Below are positions 16,271 through 28,151 of a DNA stretch of 64,000 nt, piece by piece. The stretch comes from Flavobacterium xueshanense (lineage in GTDB: Bacteria > Bacteroidota > Bacteroidia > Flavobacteriales > Flavobacteriaceae), in contig NZ_FONQ01000006.1 in the NCBI RefSeq assembly GCF_900112975.1, forward strand, positions 1 through 64,000, written 5' to 3'. Numbering within the stretch: the first letter of the stretch is position 1; every line of letters starts with the position of its first letter. The position numbers and the translations under genes are program-made. The notes under the pieces were generated by a model. That model was not told the origin of the DNA. It was given only the letters and a program-made list of their open reading frames with translations, and made no database searches.

Positions 16271-17175
16271 GCAAAGAAATTGAATTGAAACTACGAAGAA
16301 TTCCAATTGTACGGAATCTTATGTTTGGTTTAAAAAAGATAAAACTACCTTGGTTAGAAGGTTTGTCTTTGTATGATTTGATCGAAATATATGGCCTTGG
16401 AATCATCGAAAGTGCATTAACTTATCACGCTAGTGCCATTGCGTTTAGTTTTTTTATGGCATTATTTCCTTTTGCATTATTCATTTTAAATTTAATTCCA
16501 TTCATACCTATTGCAGGTTTTCAAGAAGATTTTTTGATGTTTGTTAAGGACGGAGTGCCGCCAAATACTTATGATGCAATTTACAAAATCATCAGCGATA
16601 TTCTGAATAATAGTGATTCCGGACTGTTATCCTCGGGATTTATATTGTCGATTTTCTTGATGGCAAATGGATTAAATGGAATTTTAGGAGGCTTTGAAAC
16701 CTCTCGTCATGTGCTTATCAAAAGAGGTTTTGTTCGTCAGTATGTAGTTGCATTGGGAATGTCATTATTACTGTCCTTATTGTTATTAGTCACAGTGGCA
16801 ATAATCGTAGTTTTTGAAGTATTGATTCAGAAAACAGTCTTTAGTGATCAAATTCAATTAATCGTAATTGGCCGTTATGCTTTTGTTATTTTAATGATTT
16901 TAATGACCACGTCTATACTTTTCAAATTTGGTACAAAACACGATAAAAACCGAGCATTTATCTCGATAGGTTCTGTCTTTACAACCATTTTAATTATTTT
17001 GGATTCGTATTTTTTTGGGATTTGGGTCACAAAATTTTCACAATACAATGAATTATATGGTTCAATAGGAACATTATTGATTTTGATGTTTTATATTTGG
17101 ATCAACTGTATGATTTTGCTGTTGGGATTTGAATTGAATGCCACAGTAAACAAACTAAAAGTAAAAAAAGAGTAA
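16267..17175 (+). CDS. YihY/BrkB-family membrane protein
   Basis: A 302-residue inner-membrane protein with about six hydrophobic helices. It carries the family signatures ALTYHASAIAFSFFMALFPFALFILNLIPF near residues 50-79, SILLFKFGTKHDK, and the C-terminal GSIGTLLILMFYIWINCMILLLGFELNA. The family was once called ribonuclease BN or BrkB; neither activity is established for it. It overlaps nadC by four bases, and the structured repeat copy B begins 30 bases after its stop. Confidence 0.88.
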   Translation: MSKEIELKLRRIPIVRNLMFGLKKIKLPWLEGLSLYDLIEIYGLGIIESALTYHASAIAFSFFMALFPFALFILNLIPFIPIAGFQEDFLMFVKDGVPPNTYDAIYKIISDILNNSDSGLLSSGFILSIFLMANGLNGILGGFETSRHVLIKRGFVRQYVVALGMSLLLSLLLLVTVAIIVVFEVLIQKTVFSDQIQLIVIGRYAFVILMILMTTSILFKFGTKHDKNRAFISIGSVFTTILIILDSYFFGIWVTKFSQYNELYGSIGTLLILMFYIWINCMILLLGFELNATVNKLKVKKE

Positions 17176-17204
17176 AGTATTAAATTAAAAATAGGTTCAA
17201 AATT

Positions 17205-17285
17205 AGGAGCTATTTCCTGCTATTCGTTATAATCTTTTCTTTTTTAAAGAAAAAAAGAAAAGGATTTCCACTGCTATCAGGGCTA
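17205..17285 (+). repeat. Interspersed structured repeat, copy B
   Basis: An 81-bp element AGGAGCTATTTCCTGCT ... CTATCAGGGCTA. The inner stem AATC-TTTTCTTTTTT/AAAAAAGAAAA-G-GATT keeps the bulged G of copies A and C but is longer and has quite different bases. It lies 12 bases before the DUF2147 start, in sense with the flanking genes. Confidence 0.82.
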
Positions 17286-17297
17286 AAAAAAGAAAAA

Positions 17298-17726
17298 ATG
17301 AAAAAAACGATTACAATTCTGGCATTATTTGCTTCAATGGCTTTTTATGGTCAAAATCAAACTGTTTTCGGCAAATGGAAAACCATTGACGACGAGACGG
17401 GCAAAGCCAAATCAATTGTTGAAATCTATGAACGTTCTGGAAAAGTTTATGGAAAAATAATTGACATAATAGATGTTGAAAAGAAAAAAAGTTTATGTAC
17501 TAATTGTACTGGTGATGAAAAAAATAAGCCAGTGATAGGACTTGTTATTATCAAAGGACTTGTAAAAGAGGGTAAAGAATACAATTCAGGAAAAATTCTT
17601 GATCCAACTACAGGGAAGCAATACAAATGCTTTTTAGCTTTGGACGGAAATGATAAATTAAAAGTTCGCGGATATATTGGTGTAGCCATATTTGGAAGAA
17701 CACAAACCTGGAATAGAGTAAAATAA
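17298..17726 (+). CDS. DUF2147 secreted protein
   Basis: A 142-residue exported protein with a signal peptide (MKKTITILALFASMAFYGQ). The DUF2147 domain covers the rest: VFGKWKTIDDETGKAKSIVEIYERSGKVYGKI, CTNCTGDEKNKPVIGLVII, GKILDPTTGKQYKCFLALDGNDKLKVRGYIG and the closing GRTQTWNRV. The fold is a small beta-barrel of the lipocalin-like kind. The function is unknown; a ligand-binding role is sometimes proposed. The structured repeat lies in its 5' region and a 17-bp dyad follows it. Confidence 0.88.
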   Translation: MKKTITILALFASMAFYGQNQTVFGKWKTIDDETGKAKSIVEIYERSGKVYGKIIDIIDVEKKKSLCTNCTGDEKNKPVIGLVIIKGLVKEGKEYNSGKILDPTTGKQYKCFLALDGNDKLKVRGYIGVAIFGRTQTWNRVK

Positions 17727-17732
17727 TTATAA

Positions 17733-17794
17733 ATTAAGAGTTATGAGTTCAAAGTAAAAAAGCTAAGCATAACTCACAACTCATAACTCTTAAT
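17733..17794. repeat. Perfect 17-bp inverted repeat made of heptamers
   Basis: ATTAAGAGTTATGAGTT at 17733-17749 is the exact reverse complement of 17778-17794. The right side continues the seven-base period leftwards (AACTCAC AACTCAT AACTCTT). It falls between the DUF2147 stop and the priA start and can form a strong hairpin, but lacks a T tract. Confidence 0.85.
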
Positions 17795-17803
17795 TACTGT
17801 TAA

Positions 17804-20269
17804 ATGCATTTCGTCGAAGTAATTTTACCACTTTCCCTAGCCAAAACCTTTACCTATAGTGTTTCCGAGATGGAATTTCATTACATCAAAAAAGGAATGC
17901 GGGTGGCGGTTCCTTTTGGAAAAAGTAAAATTTACACGGCTTTAGTTATTGAAATTCATCAAAACAAACCCGAATTATACGAAGCCAAGGAAATCCATCA
18001 AATTCTAGATGAAAGACCCATTGTAACTGAAATCCAAATTAGACATTGGCAATGGATTGCTTCTTATTATATGTGTGCCATCGGGGATGTGTATCGTGGC
18101 GCCATGCCAAGTGCACTTTTGCTGGAAAGCGAAACCCTTATTTCTCAAAAAACCGATTCGTTTATCGATACCAGCCTGCTTTCAGATGATGAGTTTTTGG
18201 TTTATGAAGCTTTGCAACAGCAAAACTCACTAAAAGTGCAAGATATTATTGCTATTTTAAACAAGAAAAATATTTTTCCTGTTATTCAAAAACTGGTTGA
18301 TAAGAATATTTTAGTGCTTCAGGAGGAAATCCAAGAAAGTTATAAACCTAAATTAGTTCGATACGTACGTTTACATCCTAAATATGAATCCAATCAAGGC
18401 TTAAGCCAGTTATTGGAAACATTAAAAAATGCCAATAAACAAAAGGAAATCGTGATGCGTTATTTCCAATTGTGCGCAACTGAAAAGACACAAGGTGAAG
18501 CTAAACCTATTACCGTAAAAAAATTAATTGAGGAAGCTAATTCTTCTGCTGCGATTGTAAAAGCGTTAATCGAAAAAGAAATATTTGAGGATTATTTTCT
18601 ACAAGAAGACCGAGTAAATTTCAACGGGAAAATAAGAGAAGATGAATTACGATTAAGTGCAACACAACAAACGGCTTTTGAGGAAATAAAAGAAAGTTTC
18701 ACTTATAAAGAAGTGTGTTTGTTGCATGGCGTAACTTCCAGCGGAAAGACCGAAATTTATATCAAACTCATCGAAGAGTATTTGGCAACGGGAAAACAAA
18801 TCCTTTATTTATTGCCCGAAATCGCTTTAACCACTCAATTAGTGGGGCGTTTAAGAGCGTATTTTGGAAATAAAGTGGCTGTTTTTCATTCGAAATACAA
18901 CAATAATGAACGCATTGAAGTTTGGAATCAAGTCTTGCAAAAATCTGAGAAAGCGCAAGTGGTAATAGGAGCAAGGTCCGCCTTGTTTTTGCCATTTCAT
19001 GATTTGGGATTCATAATTGTAGATGAAGAGCATGAACAAACCTTCAAACAAGTAGATCCGGCTCCAAGATATCATGCGCGCGATGCGGCTATAGTGTTGG
19101 CACATTCGCACAAGGCAAAAGTACTTTTGGGTTCAGCGACGCCAAGTATAGAAACGTATTTTAATGCCAAATCAGATAAATTTGGTTTAGTCGAAATTTC
19201 CAAGCGATTTGGAAACGTGATGATGCCCAATATCGAATTGGTGGATTTGAAGGACAAATACTTTCGTAAAAAAATGACAGGACATTTCAGCGATGTTTTA
19301 GTAGAAGAAATTACAAACGCATTGTCATTGGGAGAACAAGTAATTTTATTTCAAAACAGAAGAGGTTATTCTCCTATCATTGAATGCATCACTTGCGGTC
19401 ATGTGCCACACTGTCAACAATGCGATGTGAGTTTGACGTACCATAAAAATAAAAATCAATTGCGCTGCCATTATTGCGGATATAGCATGGCTAAGCCTAC
19501 GCATTGTCACGAGTGTTCCAGTGTTGATTTGACTACAAAAGGCTTTGGAACCGAACAGATCGAACAAGAATTGATTTCTATTTTTCCAAATTCAAAAATT
19601 GGTAGGATGGATCAGGATACAACTCGAGGAAAATTTGGTTTCGAGAAAATCATTGATAGTTTCAAAAACAGGGAAATAGATATCTTAGTTGGAACTCAAA
19701 TGCTGGCTAAAGGATTGGATTTTGACAACGTAAGTTTGGTGGGAATTATGAACGCGGATAATATGTTGTTTCATCCTGATTTTAGAGCTTTCGAAAGAAG
19801 CTTCCAGATGATGACGCAAGTTGCAGGTAGAGCCGGACGTTCAGAAAAACAAGGAAAGGTAATCATACAAACCTATAATCCCAATCACAATACGATACAA
19901 CAAGTCACCAATAACGATTATTTAGGAATGTATAACGAACAGTTGTATGACCGACAAATTTATAAATACCCACCGTATTTCAGAATTATAAAACTGACTT
20001 TGAAACAGCGTGATTTTGATAAGTTGAAGGAAGGTTCTATGTGGTTGTATCAAGTGATGAGCCAAAACCTGAATATGCCGGTATTGGGTCCGGAGGAACC
20101 AGCTATCAGTAGAATTAGAAATGAATACATTCGAACAATAATTATCAAAATTCCTCAAAATGTGTCTATTGGAAACACAAAAAAAACGATTCAGAAAATG
20201 TTAAATAGTTTTGAGGCTGTTGCTCAGTACAGAGCGATTAAAGTTATGTTGAATGTAGATTTTTATTAA
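17804..20269 (+). CDS. priA: Primosomal protein N' (replication restart helicase)
   Basis: A 3'-5' helicase that reloads the replisome at stalled forks. The 821 residues comprise a 3'-DNA-binding N-terminal domain (VILPLSLAKTFTYSV), a winged-helix region, then helicase motif I GVTSSGKT at 309-316, DEEH box (IIVDEEHEQTFKQ), the GSATPS motif and the QVAGRAGR motif VI. A zinc-binding insert has four Cys pairs (CITCG, CQQCD, CHYCG, CHECS). All key residues are present and the length is slightly above the E. coli protein. Confidence 0.97.
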   Translation: MHFVEVILPLSLAKTFTYSVSEMEFHYIKKGMRVAVPFGKSKIYTALVIEIHQNKPELYEAKEIHQILDERPIVTEIQIRHWQWIASYYMCAIGDVYRGAMPSALLLESETLISQKTDSFIDTSLLSDDEFLVYEALQQQNSLKVQDIIAILNKKNIFPVIQKLVDKNILVLQEEIQESYKPKLVRYVRLHPKYESNQGLSQLLETLKNANKQKEIVMRYFQLCATEKTQGEAKPITVKKLIEEANSSAAIVKALIEKEIFEDYFLQEDRVNFNGKIREDELRLSATQQTAFEEIKESFTYKEVCLLHGVTSSGKTEIYIKLIEEYLATGKQILYLLPEIALTTQLVGRLRAYFGNKVAVFHSKYNNNERIEVWNQVLQKSEKAQVVIGARSALFLPFHDLGFIIVDEEHEQTFKQVDPAPRYHARDAAIVLAHSHKAKVLLGSATPSIETYFNAKSDKFGLVEISKRFGNVMMPNIELVDLKDKYFRKKMTGHFSDVLVEEITNALSLGEQVILFQNRRGYSPIIECITCGHVPHCQQCDVSLTYHKNKNQLRCHYCGYSMAKPTHCHECSSVDLTTKGFGTEQIEQELISIFPNSKIGRMDQDTTRGKFGFEKIIDSFKNREIDILVGTQMLAKGLDFDNVSLVGIMNADNMLFHPDFRAFERSFQMMTQVAGRAGRSEKQGKVIIQTYNPNHNTIQQVTNNDYLGMYNEQLYDRQIYKYPPYFRIIKLTLKQRDFDKLKEGSMWLYQVMSQNLNMPVLGPEEPAISRIRNEYIRTIIIKIPQNVSIGNTKKTIQKMLNSFEAVAQYRAIKVMLNVDFY

Positions 20270-20280
20270 TGAATAAGATA

Positions 20281-20976
20281 TTAAGAAAATGAAAGTGCTC
20301 GAACTAAATCTTCTTTTTTATGTCGACTTAAAGGAATTTTTGTCATTCCAATTTCAGCATATTTGCTGTTGAAACGTTCTACCTTATCAATATTGATAAT
20401 ATATGATTTGTGCACTCTTACAAATTTTTCTTTTGATAAATCGTTCTCAAAAGATTTCATTGTAGAAAGTACTAAATTGCTGTCTTCTTCGGTGACAACT
20501 CTAACATAATCACCAAACGCCTCAATCCATTTTATTTTAGAAGTAAAGATTTTTAGTTTTTTTAAATTACTTTTAATGAAAATATGCTCTCCTTCTTCTT
20601 CTTTATTGTCCTTTTTAAGTAAATGAAAATCTATAGCTCTTTTGACCGAAGCATTGAATCGATCGATTGCAATAGGTTTCTGAAGGTAATCAGTGGCGTC
20701 ATAATCAAAAGCTTTCATTGCATATTCAGCCTTTGAAGTGATAAAAATAATTTGTGGTTTTACTTTTAAGCCATCTAAAAAATCAAAACCGTTAATTACT
20801 GGCATCTCGATATCAAGAAAAATTAAATCCACATTATGAATAGACATACAACTTCTTGCTTCGATTGCATTAGAAAAATCACCTATTAAATGTAAATTCT
20901 GATGATTATTAACTAACTTAGCGATAATCATTCTCTGGATAGAACTATCATCCACCACAACACAGTTTAGTTTCAT
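20281..20976 (-). CDS. LytTR-family response regulator
   Basis: A 231-residue regulator. The receiver domain (1-120) has the acidic pair VVDDSS, phospho-acceptor Asp 55 in LIFLDIEMPVINGF, and Lys in LQKPI. The C-terminal LytTR DNA-binding domain begins near 135 (IFIKSNLKKLKIFTSKIKWIEAFGDYVRV) and contains KFVRVHKSYIINIDKVE. No histidine kinase is adjacent, so it is an orphan here. The kinase would usually be a YehU-like protein elsewhere. It converges on priA with an 11-base gap. Confidence 0.93.
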   Translation of the reverse strand: MKLNCVVVDDSSIQRMIIAKLVNNHQNLHLIGDFSNAIEARSCMSIHNVDLIFLDIEMPVINGFDFLDGLKVKPQIIFITSKAEYAMKAFDYDATDYLQKPIAIDRFNASVKRAIDFHLLKKDNKEEEGEHIFIKSNLKKLKIFTSKIKWIEAFGDYVRVVTEEDSNLVLSTMKSFENDLSKEKFVRVHKSYIINIDKVERFNSKYAEIGMTKIPLSRHKKEDLVRALSFS

Positions 20977-21103
20977 AATTTTGTATTTTAGATTTAGCTA
21001 CGTAAACCTACTACTTTTTTATTAAAAAAAAATTAATAGAGCCGATTTTTTTACTATTCATCGAATAAAACTAAAGAAGACTTGTTTATTAAGAATTATT
21101 GGT

Positions 21104-21112
21104 TACTTTTGC
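21104..21112 (+). promoter_or_regulatory. Promoter of the rpsF-rpsR-rplI operon
   Basis: TACTTTTGC (-7) with a TTG at 21082-21084 (-33) and a 19-base spacer. It overlaps the extra codons of the longest S6 frame, so translation must begin at 21141. Confidence 0.65.
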
Positions 21113-21140
21113 ACCCAAAATAACAAATAAATATATATTT

Positions 21141-21482
21141 ATGAATCATTATGAAACTGTTTTCATTTTAAATCCCGTTTTATCTGAAGTTCAGGTAAAG
21201 GAAACAGTAAGCAAATTTGAAGATTTTCTTACTAGTAGAGGAGCAGAAATGGTGTCGAAAGAAGACTGGGGCCTTAAAAAAATGGCGTACGAAATTCAAA
21301 ACAAAAAAAGTGGTTTTTACCATTTATTCGAATTCAAAGTAGCTGGAGAAGTTCTTATTGCTTTTGAAACTGAATTTAGACGTGATGAAAGAGTAATGCG
21401 TTTCTTGACTGTAAGTCTTGATAAACATGCTATTTCTTGGGCTGAAAGAAGAAGAACTAAATTAAAATCTACAAAAGCTTAA
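21141..21482 (+). CDS. rpsF: 30S ribosomal protein bS6
   Basis: Binds 16S rRNA with bS18 in the central domain of the small subunit. From [14 protein letters not shown] the product is 113 residues. The family core is visible in [39 protein letters not shown] and the basic tail ERRRTKLKS. The open frame begins at 21099, but the promoter covers that part. It is the first gene of the conserved S6-S18-L9 cluster. Confidence 0.97.
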   Translation: MNHYETVFILNPVLSEVQVKETVSKFEDFLTSRGAEMVSKEDWGLKKMAYEIQNKKSGFYHLFEFKVAGEVLIAFETEFRRDERVMRFLTVSLDKHAISWAERRRTKLKSTKA

Positions 21483-21487
21483 TTATC

Positions 21488-21784
21488 ATGGCAACATTAC
21501 AACAATCGGCTTCAGGAAAAAAAGACGGAGATATCAGATATCTTACGCCTTTGAACATAGAAACTAACAAAACTAAAAAGTATTGTCGTTTCAAAAAATC
21601 AGGTATCAAATATATTGATTATAAAGATGCTGATTTCTTATTGAAATTCGTTAATGAGCAGGGAAAAATTCTTCCTCGTCGTTTGACTGGAACTTCATTG
21701 AAATACCAAAGAAAAGTGTCAGTTGCAGTGAAAAGAGCGCGTCACATTGCTTTGATGCCTTACGTGGCTGATTTACTAAAATAA
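21488..21784 (+). CDS. rpsR: 30S ribosomal protein bS18
   Basis: A 98-residue ribosomal protein that pairs with bS6. The core is [64 protein letters not shown]. The N-terminal extension with [19 protein letters not shown] is longer than in E. coli, as usual in Flavobacteria. It follows rpsF after five bases. Confidence 0.97.
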   Translation: MATLQQSASGKKDGDIRYLTPLNIETNKTKKYCRFKKSGIKYIDYKDADFLLKFVNEQGKILPRRLTGTSLKYQRKVSVAVKRARHIALMPYVADLLK

Positions 21785-21849
21785 TAAAATAACTCAGTTG
21801 TTGGTTTTCTGAAACATGAAACCTAACTTCTATAACAAAGGACAACAAC

Positions 21850-22293
21850 ATGGAACTTATATTAAGACAAGACGTTCAAAATTTAGGATTTAAAGATGAT
21901 ATTGTAACGGTGAAAAATGGTTACGGTCGTAACTTTTTGATACCACAAGGTCACGCACATTTAGCAACTTCTTCTGCAAAGAAAGTATTAGCTGAAAACC
22001 TAAAACAAAGAGCGCACAAAGAAGCTAAAGTGGTAGCAGATGCGAAAGCATTAGCTGAAGCTTTAAAAGCTATAGAAATTAAAATCTTTGCAAAAGCAGG
22101 TGGTGAAAAATTATTTGGTTCAATCACGAATATTGATATCGCTGAAGCTTTAGCCAAAGGTGGACAACAAATCGAAAGAAAATTCATTACAAGCGGAATC
22201 GTTAAGCGTACTGGTAAATATACTGCCAGCGTTCGTTTACACAGAGATGTTATTGTTGAATTAGATTACGAAGTTGTTGCTGAGAAAGCATAA
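21850..22293 (+). CDS. rplI: 50S ribosomal protein bL9
   Basis: A 147-residue protein with the N-terminal rRNA-binding domain MELILRQDVQNLGFKDDIVTVKNGYGRNFLIPQGHA, the long Ala/Lys central helix and the C-terminal domain with GGEKLFGSITNIDIAEAL. It binds domain V of 23S rRNA. It is the last gene of the cluster and ends at a terminator. Confidence 0.97.
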   Translation: MELILRQDVQNLGFKDDIVTVKNGYGRNFLIPQGHAHLATSSAKKVLAENLKQRAHKEAKVVADAKALAEALKAIEIKIFAKAGGEKLFGSITNIDIAEALAKGGQQIERKFITSGIVKRTGKYTASVRLHRDVIVELDYEVVAEKA

Positions 22294-22314
22294 ATTTTTT
22301 AAATTTATATAATT

Positions 22315-22343
22315 AAATCTCGATGGAAGTCGGGATTTTTTTT
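22315..22343 (+). terminator. Terminator of the ribosomal operon
   Basis: Short stem AATCtCGA/TCGgGATT with a 6-base loop and eight T, 22 bases after the rplI stop. Confidence 0.75.
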
Positions 22344-22429
22344 GTTTAGTCTGAACCTGTTTCAGATTCTTTAATTCATAAATAAAGAGCATCTTAAATA
22401 ATTAAGATGATGAAATAAATTTAGCATAA

Positions 22430-22903
22430 ATGAAATACTCAAGATTAACAAAAGAGCAATTTGAAGAATTGAATCAGGAATTCAGTACTTTTTTAGCAAC
22501 TCAAGCAATTGATAGAGCAGAATGGGATACAATCAAAGCTTCAAAACCAGAAGTTGCCGAACAAGAGCTCGAAGTTTTTTCTGATTTAATTTGGGAAGGT
22601 GTTCTGTCGAAAGCAACCTATTTAGAACATTTTTCTAAAAATCATATTTTCCTTTTTCATTGTTTTGATACCCATGTTCAATCGATTGTTTTGAAATCAT
22701 TGATTCCTGAAGTTGATTTTTTGACTAAAGAAGGATTGCAATGGCTTAGCGATAATATGTTTACGGATACTATTGAAATGAAAATTGGAAAAAAAGAGTT
22801 TACAGAAGACCGTAACACCTCCATTTTTGAATTAATACAACAAGGTTCGTTTTTGAGTGATGGTCTTTTATACCAACAAATAAATACGATTATAGCATCG
22901 TAA
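22430..22903 (+). CDS. DUF6495-like conserved Flavobacterial protein
   Basis: A 157-residue soluble, acidic, mostly helical protein: MKYSRLTKEQFEELNQEF, then WDTIKASKPEVAEQELEVFSDLIWEG, LFHCFDTHVQSIVLK and a C-terminal SIFELIQQGSFLSDGLLYQQI. There is no signal or membrane segment. I recognise it as a conserved family of the phylum placed between rplI and ligA, probably DUF6495, but no function is known to me. Confidence 0.65.
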   Translation: MKYSRLTKEQFEELNQEFSTFLATQAIDRAEWDTIKASKPEVAEQELEVFSDLIWEGVLSKATYLEHFSKNHIFLFHCFDTHVQSIVLKSLIPEVDFLTKEGLQWLSDNMFTDTIEMKIGKKEFTEDRNTSIFELIQQGSFLSDGLLYQQINTIIAS

Positions 22904-22957
22904 TTGTATTGCTATTTATTTTTAATTGGTTATTTTAGTACACTTTTTTAAAACTAA

Positions 22958-25697
<2,740 letters not shown>

Positions 25698-25736
25698 ACT
25701 ATTGAAGTTTATTGCTAATAATAAAATCGGTTACAG

Positions 25737-26648
25737 CTACACTATAATCGATTTTCCTTCAAAAGCTTTTGATTTATTATTATCTACATAAAAATCTATT
25801 CTTCCTAAGTTAATACCGTAACAACCTACCTGATTTACTAAAACTTCTTTGCCCACAAGATTCTTTGCAACTGTAGGTTTGTCCAGAAAAGTATGAGTAT
25901 GACCACCAATGATTAAGTCAATATCCTGAGTCAGTTCGGCTAATTTTAAATCACAAATCTTATTTGGCTCGTCTCTGTATTTGTATCCTAAATGCGACAA
26001 ACAAATCACGATATCACATTGCTTTTCTTTTTTTAAAATCCGAACTATATCTTGAGCAGTCTCGACAGGATTATTATACACGGTTTCCTTGTACATCCCT
26101 TTGTCAACCAATCCTGCAAGCTCGATTCCAAGCCCAAAAACACCCACTTTTATTCCGTTTTTATTGAATATTTTATATGGCTTTACATAACCATCCATCA
26201 CAGTATTTTTAAAATCGTAATTGGCGGACAGGAATTGAAATTTAGCGTGGGGCATCTGCGCAAGTAAACCTTCCACACCATTATCAAAATCATGATTTCC
26301 TATGGTAGATGCATCATATTGCATCATACTCATCAACTTGAACTCTAATTCTCCACCGTAATAATTAAAATAAGGCGTTCCCTGAAAAATATCACCTGCA
26401 TCGAGCAACAATACATTTGGATTTTCTTTTCTGATCGTTTCAATCAAAGCGGCTCTTCGTGCCACGCCACCCATATTTGCATTTCTAGGATGATCCGCAG
26501 GAAATGGATCAATATAACTGTGAACATCATTAGTGTGTAAAACTGTCAATTGTCTGGTTTTAGAGGTCTCAAAACTGCTCAATGACACACCTAAACTCAA
26601 TAAAGCCGAACCGGCAGCTGTTTTCTCAATAAATTCTCTTCTTTTCAT
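25737..26648 (-). CDS. 5'-nucleotidase-type metallophosphatase (catalytic domain only)
   Basis: A 303-residue exported metallophosphoesterase of the UshA type. The N-terminus MKRREFIEKTAAGSALLSLG has twin arginines and a hydrophobic stretch, so Tat export is likely. Metal-binding motifs in order are HTNDVHSYID, DAGDIFQGTP, GNHDFDNG, LSHLG and GGHTHTFLD. It lacks the UshA C-terminal substrate domain; the gene at 26802 encodes a matching domain. The two are on the same strand with the structured repeat copy C between them. Confidence 0.9.
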   Translation of the reverse strand: MKRREFIEKTAAGSALLSLGVSLSSFETSKTRQLTVLHTNDVHSYIDPFPADHPRNANMGGVARRAALIETIRKENPNVLLLDAGDIFQGTPYFNYYGGELEFKLMSMMQYDASTIGNHDFDNGVEGLLAQMPHAKFQFLSANYDFKNTVMDGYVKPYKIFNKNGIKVGVFGLGIELAGLVDKGMYKETVYNNPVETAQDIVRILKKEKQCDIVICLSHLGYKYRDEPNKICDLKLAELTQDIDLIIGGHTHTFLDKPTVAKNLVGKEVLVNQVGCYGINLGRIDFYVDNNKSKAFEGKSIIV

Positions 26649-26661
26649 TTTATATTTTTTT

Positions 26662-26728
26662 GGAGCTATTTCCCGCTCTACGCTGTATCCACGCGAAAAA
26701 GCGTGGGATGCCGCTTCAATCGGGGCTA
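26662..26728 (+). repeat. Interspersed structured repeat, copy C
   Basis: A 67-bp element GGAGCTATTTCCCGCTCT ... CAATCGGGGCTA. The inner stem ATC-CACGC/GCGTG-G-GAT has a GAAAAA loop. The outer pairing here is CCCG with CGGG, where copies A and B have CCTG with CAGG: a compensatory change. It lies between the two halves of the split nucleotidase, antisense to them if the plus orientation is the functional one. Confidence 0.85.
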
Positions 26729-26801
26729 AGGCTTTATATTTTCAAAATTACTTTCGGTTATTTAAAACTGAATAATGCGACTGAACTCTGAATACTTATT
26801 T

Positions 26802-27578
26802 TTATTCAACCGTAATTCTAACATCTTTTATCACAGGAATGGTGTCAACTTCTTTAAAATAATCAATAAGAATATTTCGTAATTTGTATTCTAAATCAAA
26901 TTTCTGAACACCTTTTTTGAAGAAATTCATGTTGTCTCCACCACCAGATAAATAATCATTGGTTCCCACATAATAAATGGTCTCTTTTTGAACAGGTTTC
27001 CCTTGAACTAAAATATTTTTGGCAAAATTATTTTTATCAATTGTAAAAGTTACTCCGGCTAATGGGTGTGGTTTCTTTTCAGCAATAAAAAAGTCGATCA
27101 TTTCAAGAATTTGTTCTCCTTTTAATGCAATCACAACCAAACTGTTTTCAAAAGGCATAATTTCAAAAGCTGTTCTGGCTGTTACATTTCCTTTTGGAAG
27201 TATGGAACGAATCCCTCCGCTGTTAAGCAAACAAACATCAATATTCTTTTTTTCTCTGGCTTGAAATACGATATTTCCTCTCATTAAAGTAACATCAGCC
27301 ATCAAATTACCAATTGTACTTTGCCATTTACCAGCGCTTTTATCCAATGTTTCCGGACAATAAGCCAGCACGCTGTCTAAATCTTTGTTAATATGTTCCC
27401 GATACGGTTTTATGAAATTTTCAATTGCAGGAACGTGATTTTCCTTTTCAGTAATAGGAATTCGTTTTCCTTCTATTTTTGTGACGTAATTTTGCTTGCT
27501 GCAAGAGGCAACAAAAAAAAATGTTAAGAATATAACAAAAAGTTTAGAAACGTCGTTATACTTTTTTAGATTTACCAT
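26802..27578 (-). CDS. 5'-nucleotidase C-terminal-domain lipoprotein
   Basis: A 258-residue lipoprotein (signal ending FFVASC, Cys about 26) that consists of the UshA/5'-nucleotidase C-terminal domain: STIGNLMADVTL, DVCLLNSGGIRSILPKGNVTARTAFEIMPFENSLVVIALKGEQILEMIDF, and TNDYLSGGGDNMNFF near the end. In UshA this domain binds the nucleoside. It lacks any metal-binding motif, so it depends on a separate catalytic chain, most likely the protein encoded just downstream at 25737. Compared with UshA the gene order is C-terminal part first. Confidence 0.88.
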   Translation of the reverse strand: MVNLKKYNDVSKLFVIFLTFFFVASCSKQNYVTKIEGKRIPITEKENHVPAIENFIKPYREHINKDLDSVLAYCPETLDKSAGKWQSTIGNLMADVTLMRGNIVFQAREKKNIDVCLLNSGGIRSILPKGNVTARTAFEIMPFENSLVVIALKGEQILEMIDFFIAEKKPHPLAGVTFTIDKNNFAKNILVQGKPVQKETIYYVGTNDYLSGGGDNMNFFKKGVQKFDLEYKLRNILIDYFKEVDTIPVIKDVRITVE

Positions 27579-27599
27579 TTTAAATGCAACTTAATTAAT

Positions 27600-27608
27600 T
27601 AATTTTGT
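27600..27608 (+). promoter_or_regulatory. -7-like promoter element before the dapA block
   Basis: TAATTTTGT matches TAnnTTTG, 18 bases before the start of the first gene of the plus-strand block. The opposite strand carries the nucleotidase lipoprotein gene. Confidence 0.4.
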
Positions 27609-27625
27609 AACCAAGTAAAAGTAAT

Positions 27626-28144
27626 ATGTTTTTGAATTATATAAAGAATTTTTTAATAAAAAAAACATTAAAAAATAGCTTGCAAGATTCAAAAATGAAT
27701 CACTCATCAGTTATTGTACAAACCGTTGGTTTGCTGGTAGATGTAACTGATTTTGCAGCAACCGAATTATTGATTGCAGAGTTAATAGCAAACGGAATTT
27801 TAGAGAAAAATATAAAAACAATCGTTTATTGTGATGCTGTTAAGAAAAAAGAAGGATTGAAATATCCCACATTTAGTGGAGCGCAACTAAAATGGAATGG
27901 AGAAATTAGAGGTCACGAGATTAATGAGTTCAGCAATGAAAAGTTTGATTTGTTAATCAATTTTTATGACATCGAGAAAGCAATTTTAATGCAAATTACG
28001 CATGATTCTAAAGCACAATTTAAAGTTGGCTTTTCATCAATAGACAAAAGATTAAATCATTTTATAATCAAAACGGAAATCAATAATGACGCCGTTTTTG
28101 TAAAAGAGTTATTTAAATATTTAAAATTATTAAACAAAATATAA
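27626..28144 (+). CDS. Conserved Flavobacterial protein (DUF6913-like)
   Basis: A 172-residue soluble protein without a signal. It has alternating helix/strand segments: [72 protein letters not shown] and a C-terminal helix [15 protein letters not shown] believe it belongs to the family called DUF6913, which typically precedes dapA in this group, but cannot check. The function is unknown. It is seven bases upstream of dapA. Confidence 0.65.
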   Translation: MFLNYIKNFLIKKTLKNSLQDSKMNHSSVIVQTVGLLVDVTDFAATELLIAELIANGILEKNIKTIVYCDAVKKKEGLKYPTFSGAQLKWNGEIRGHEINEFSNEKFDLLINFYDIEKAILMQITHDSKAQFKVGFSSIDKRLNHFIIKTEINNDAVFVKELFKYLKLLNKI

Positions 28145-28151
28145 ATATAAT

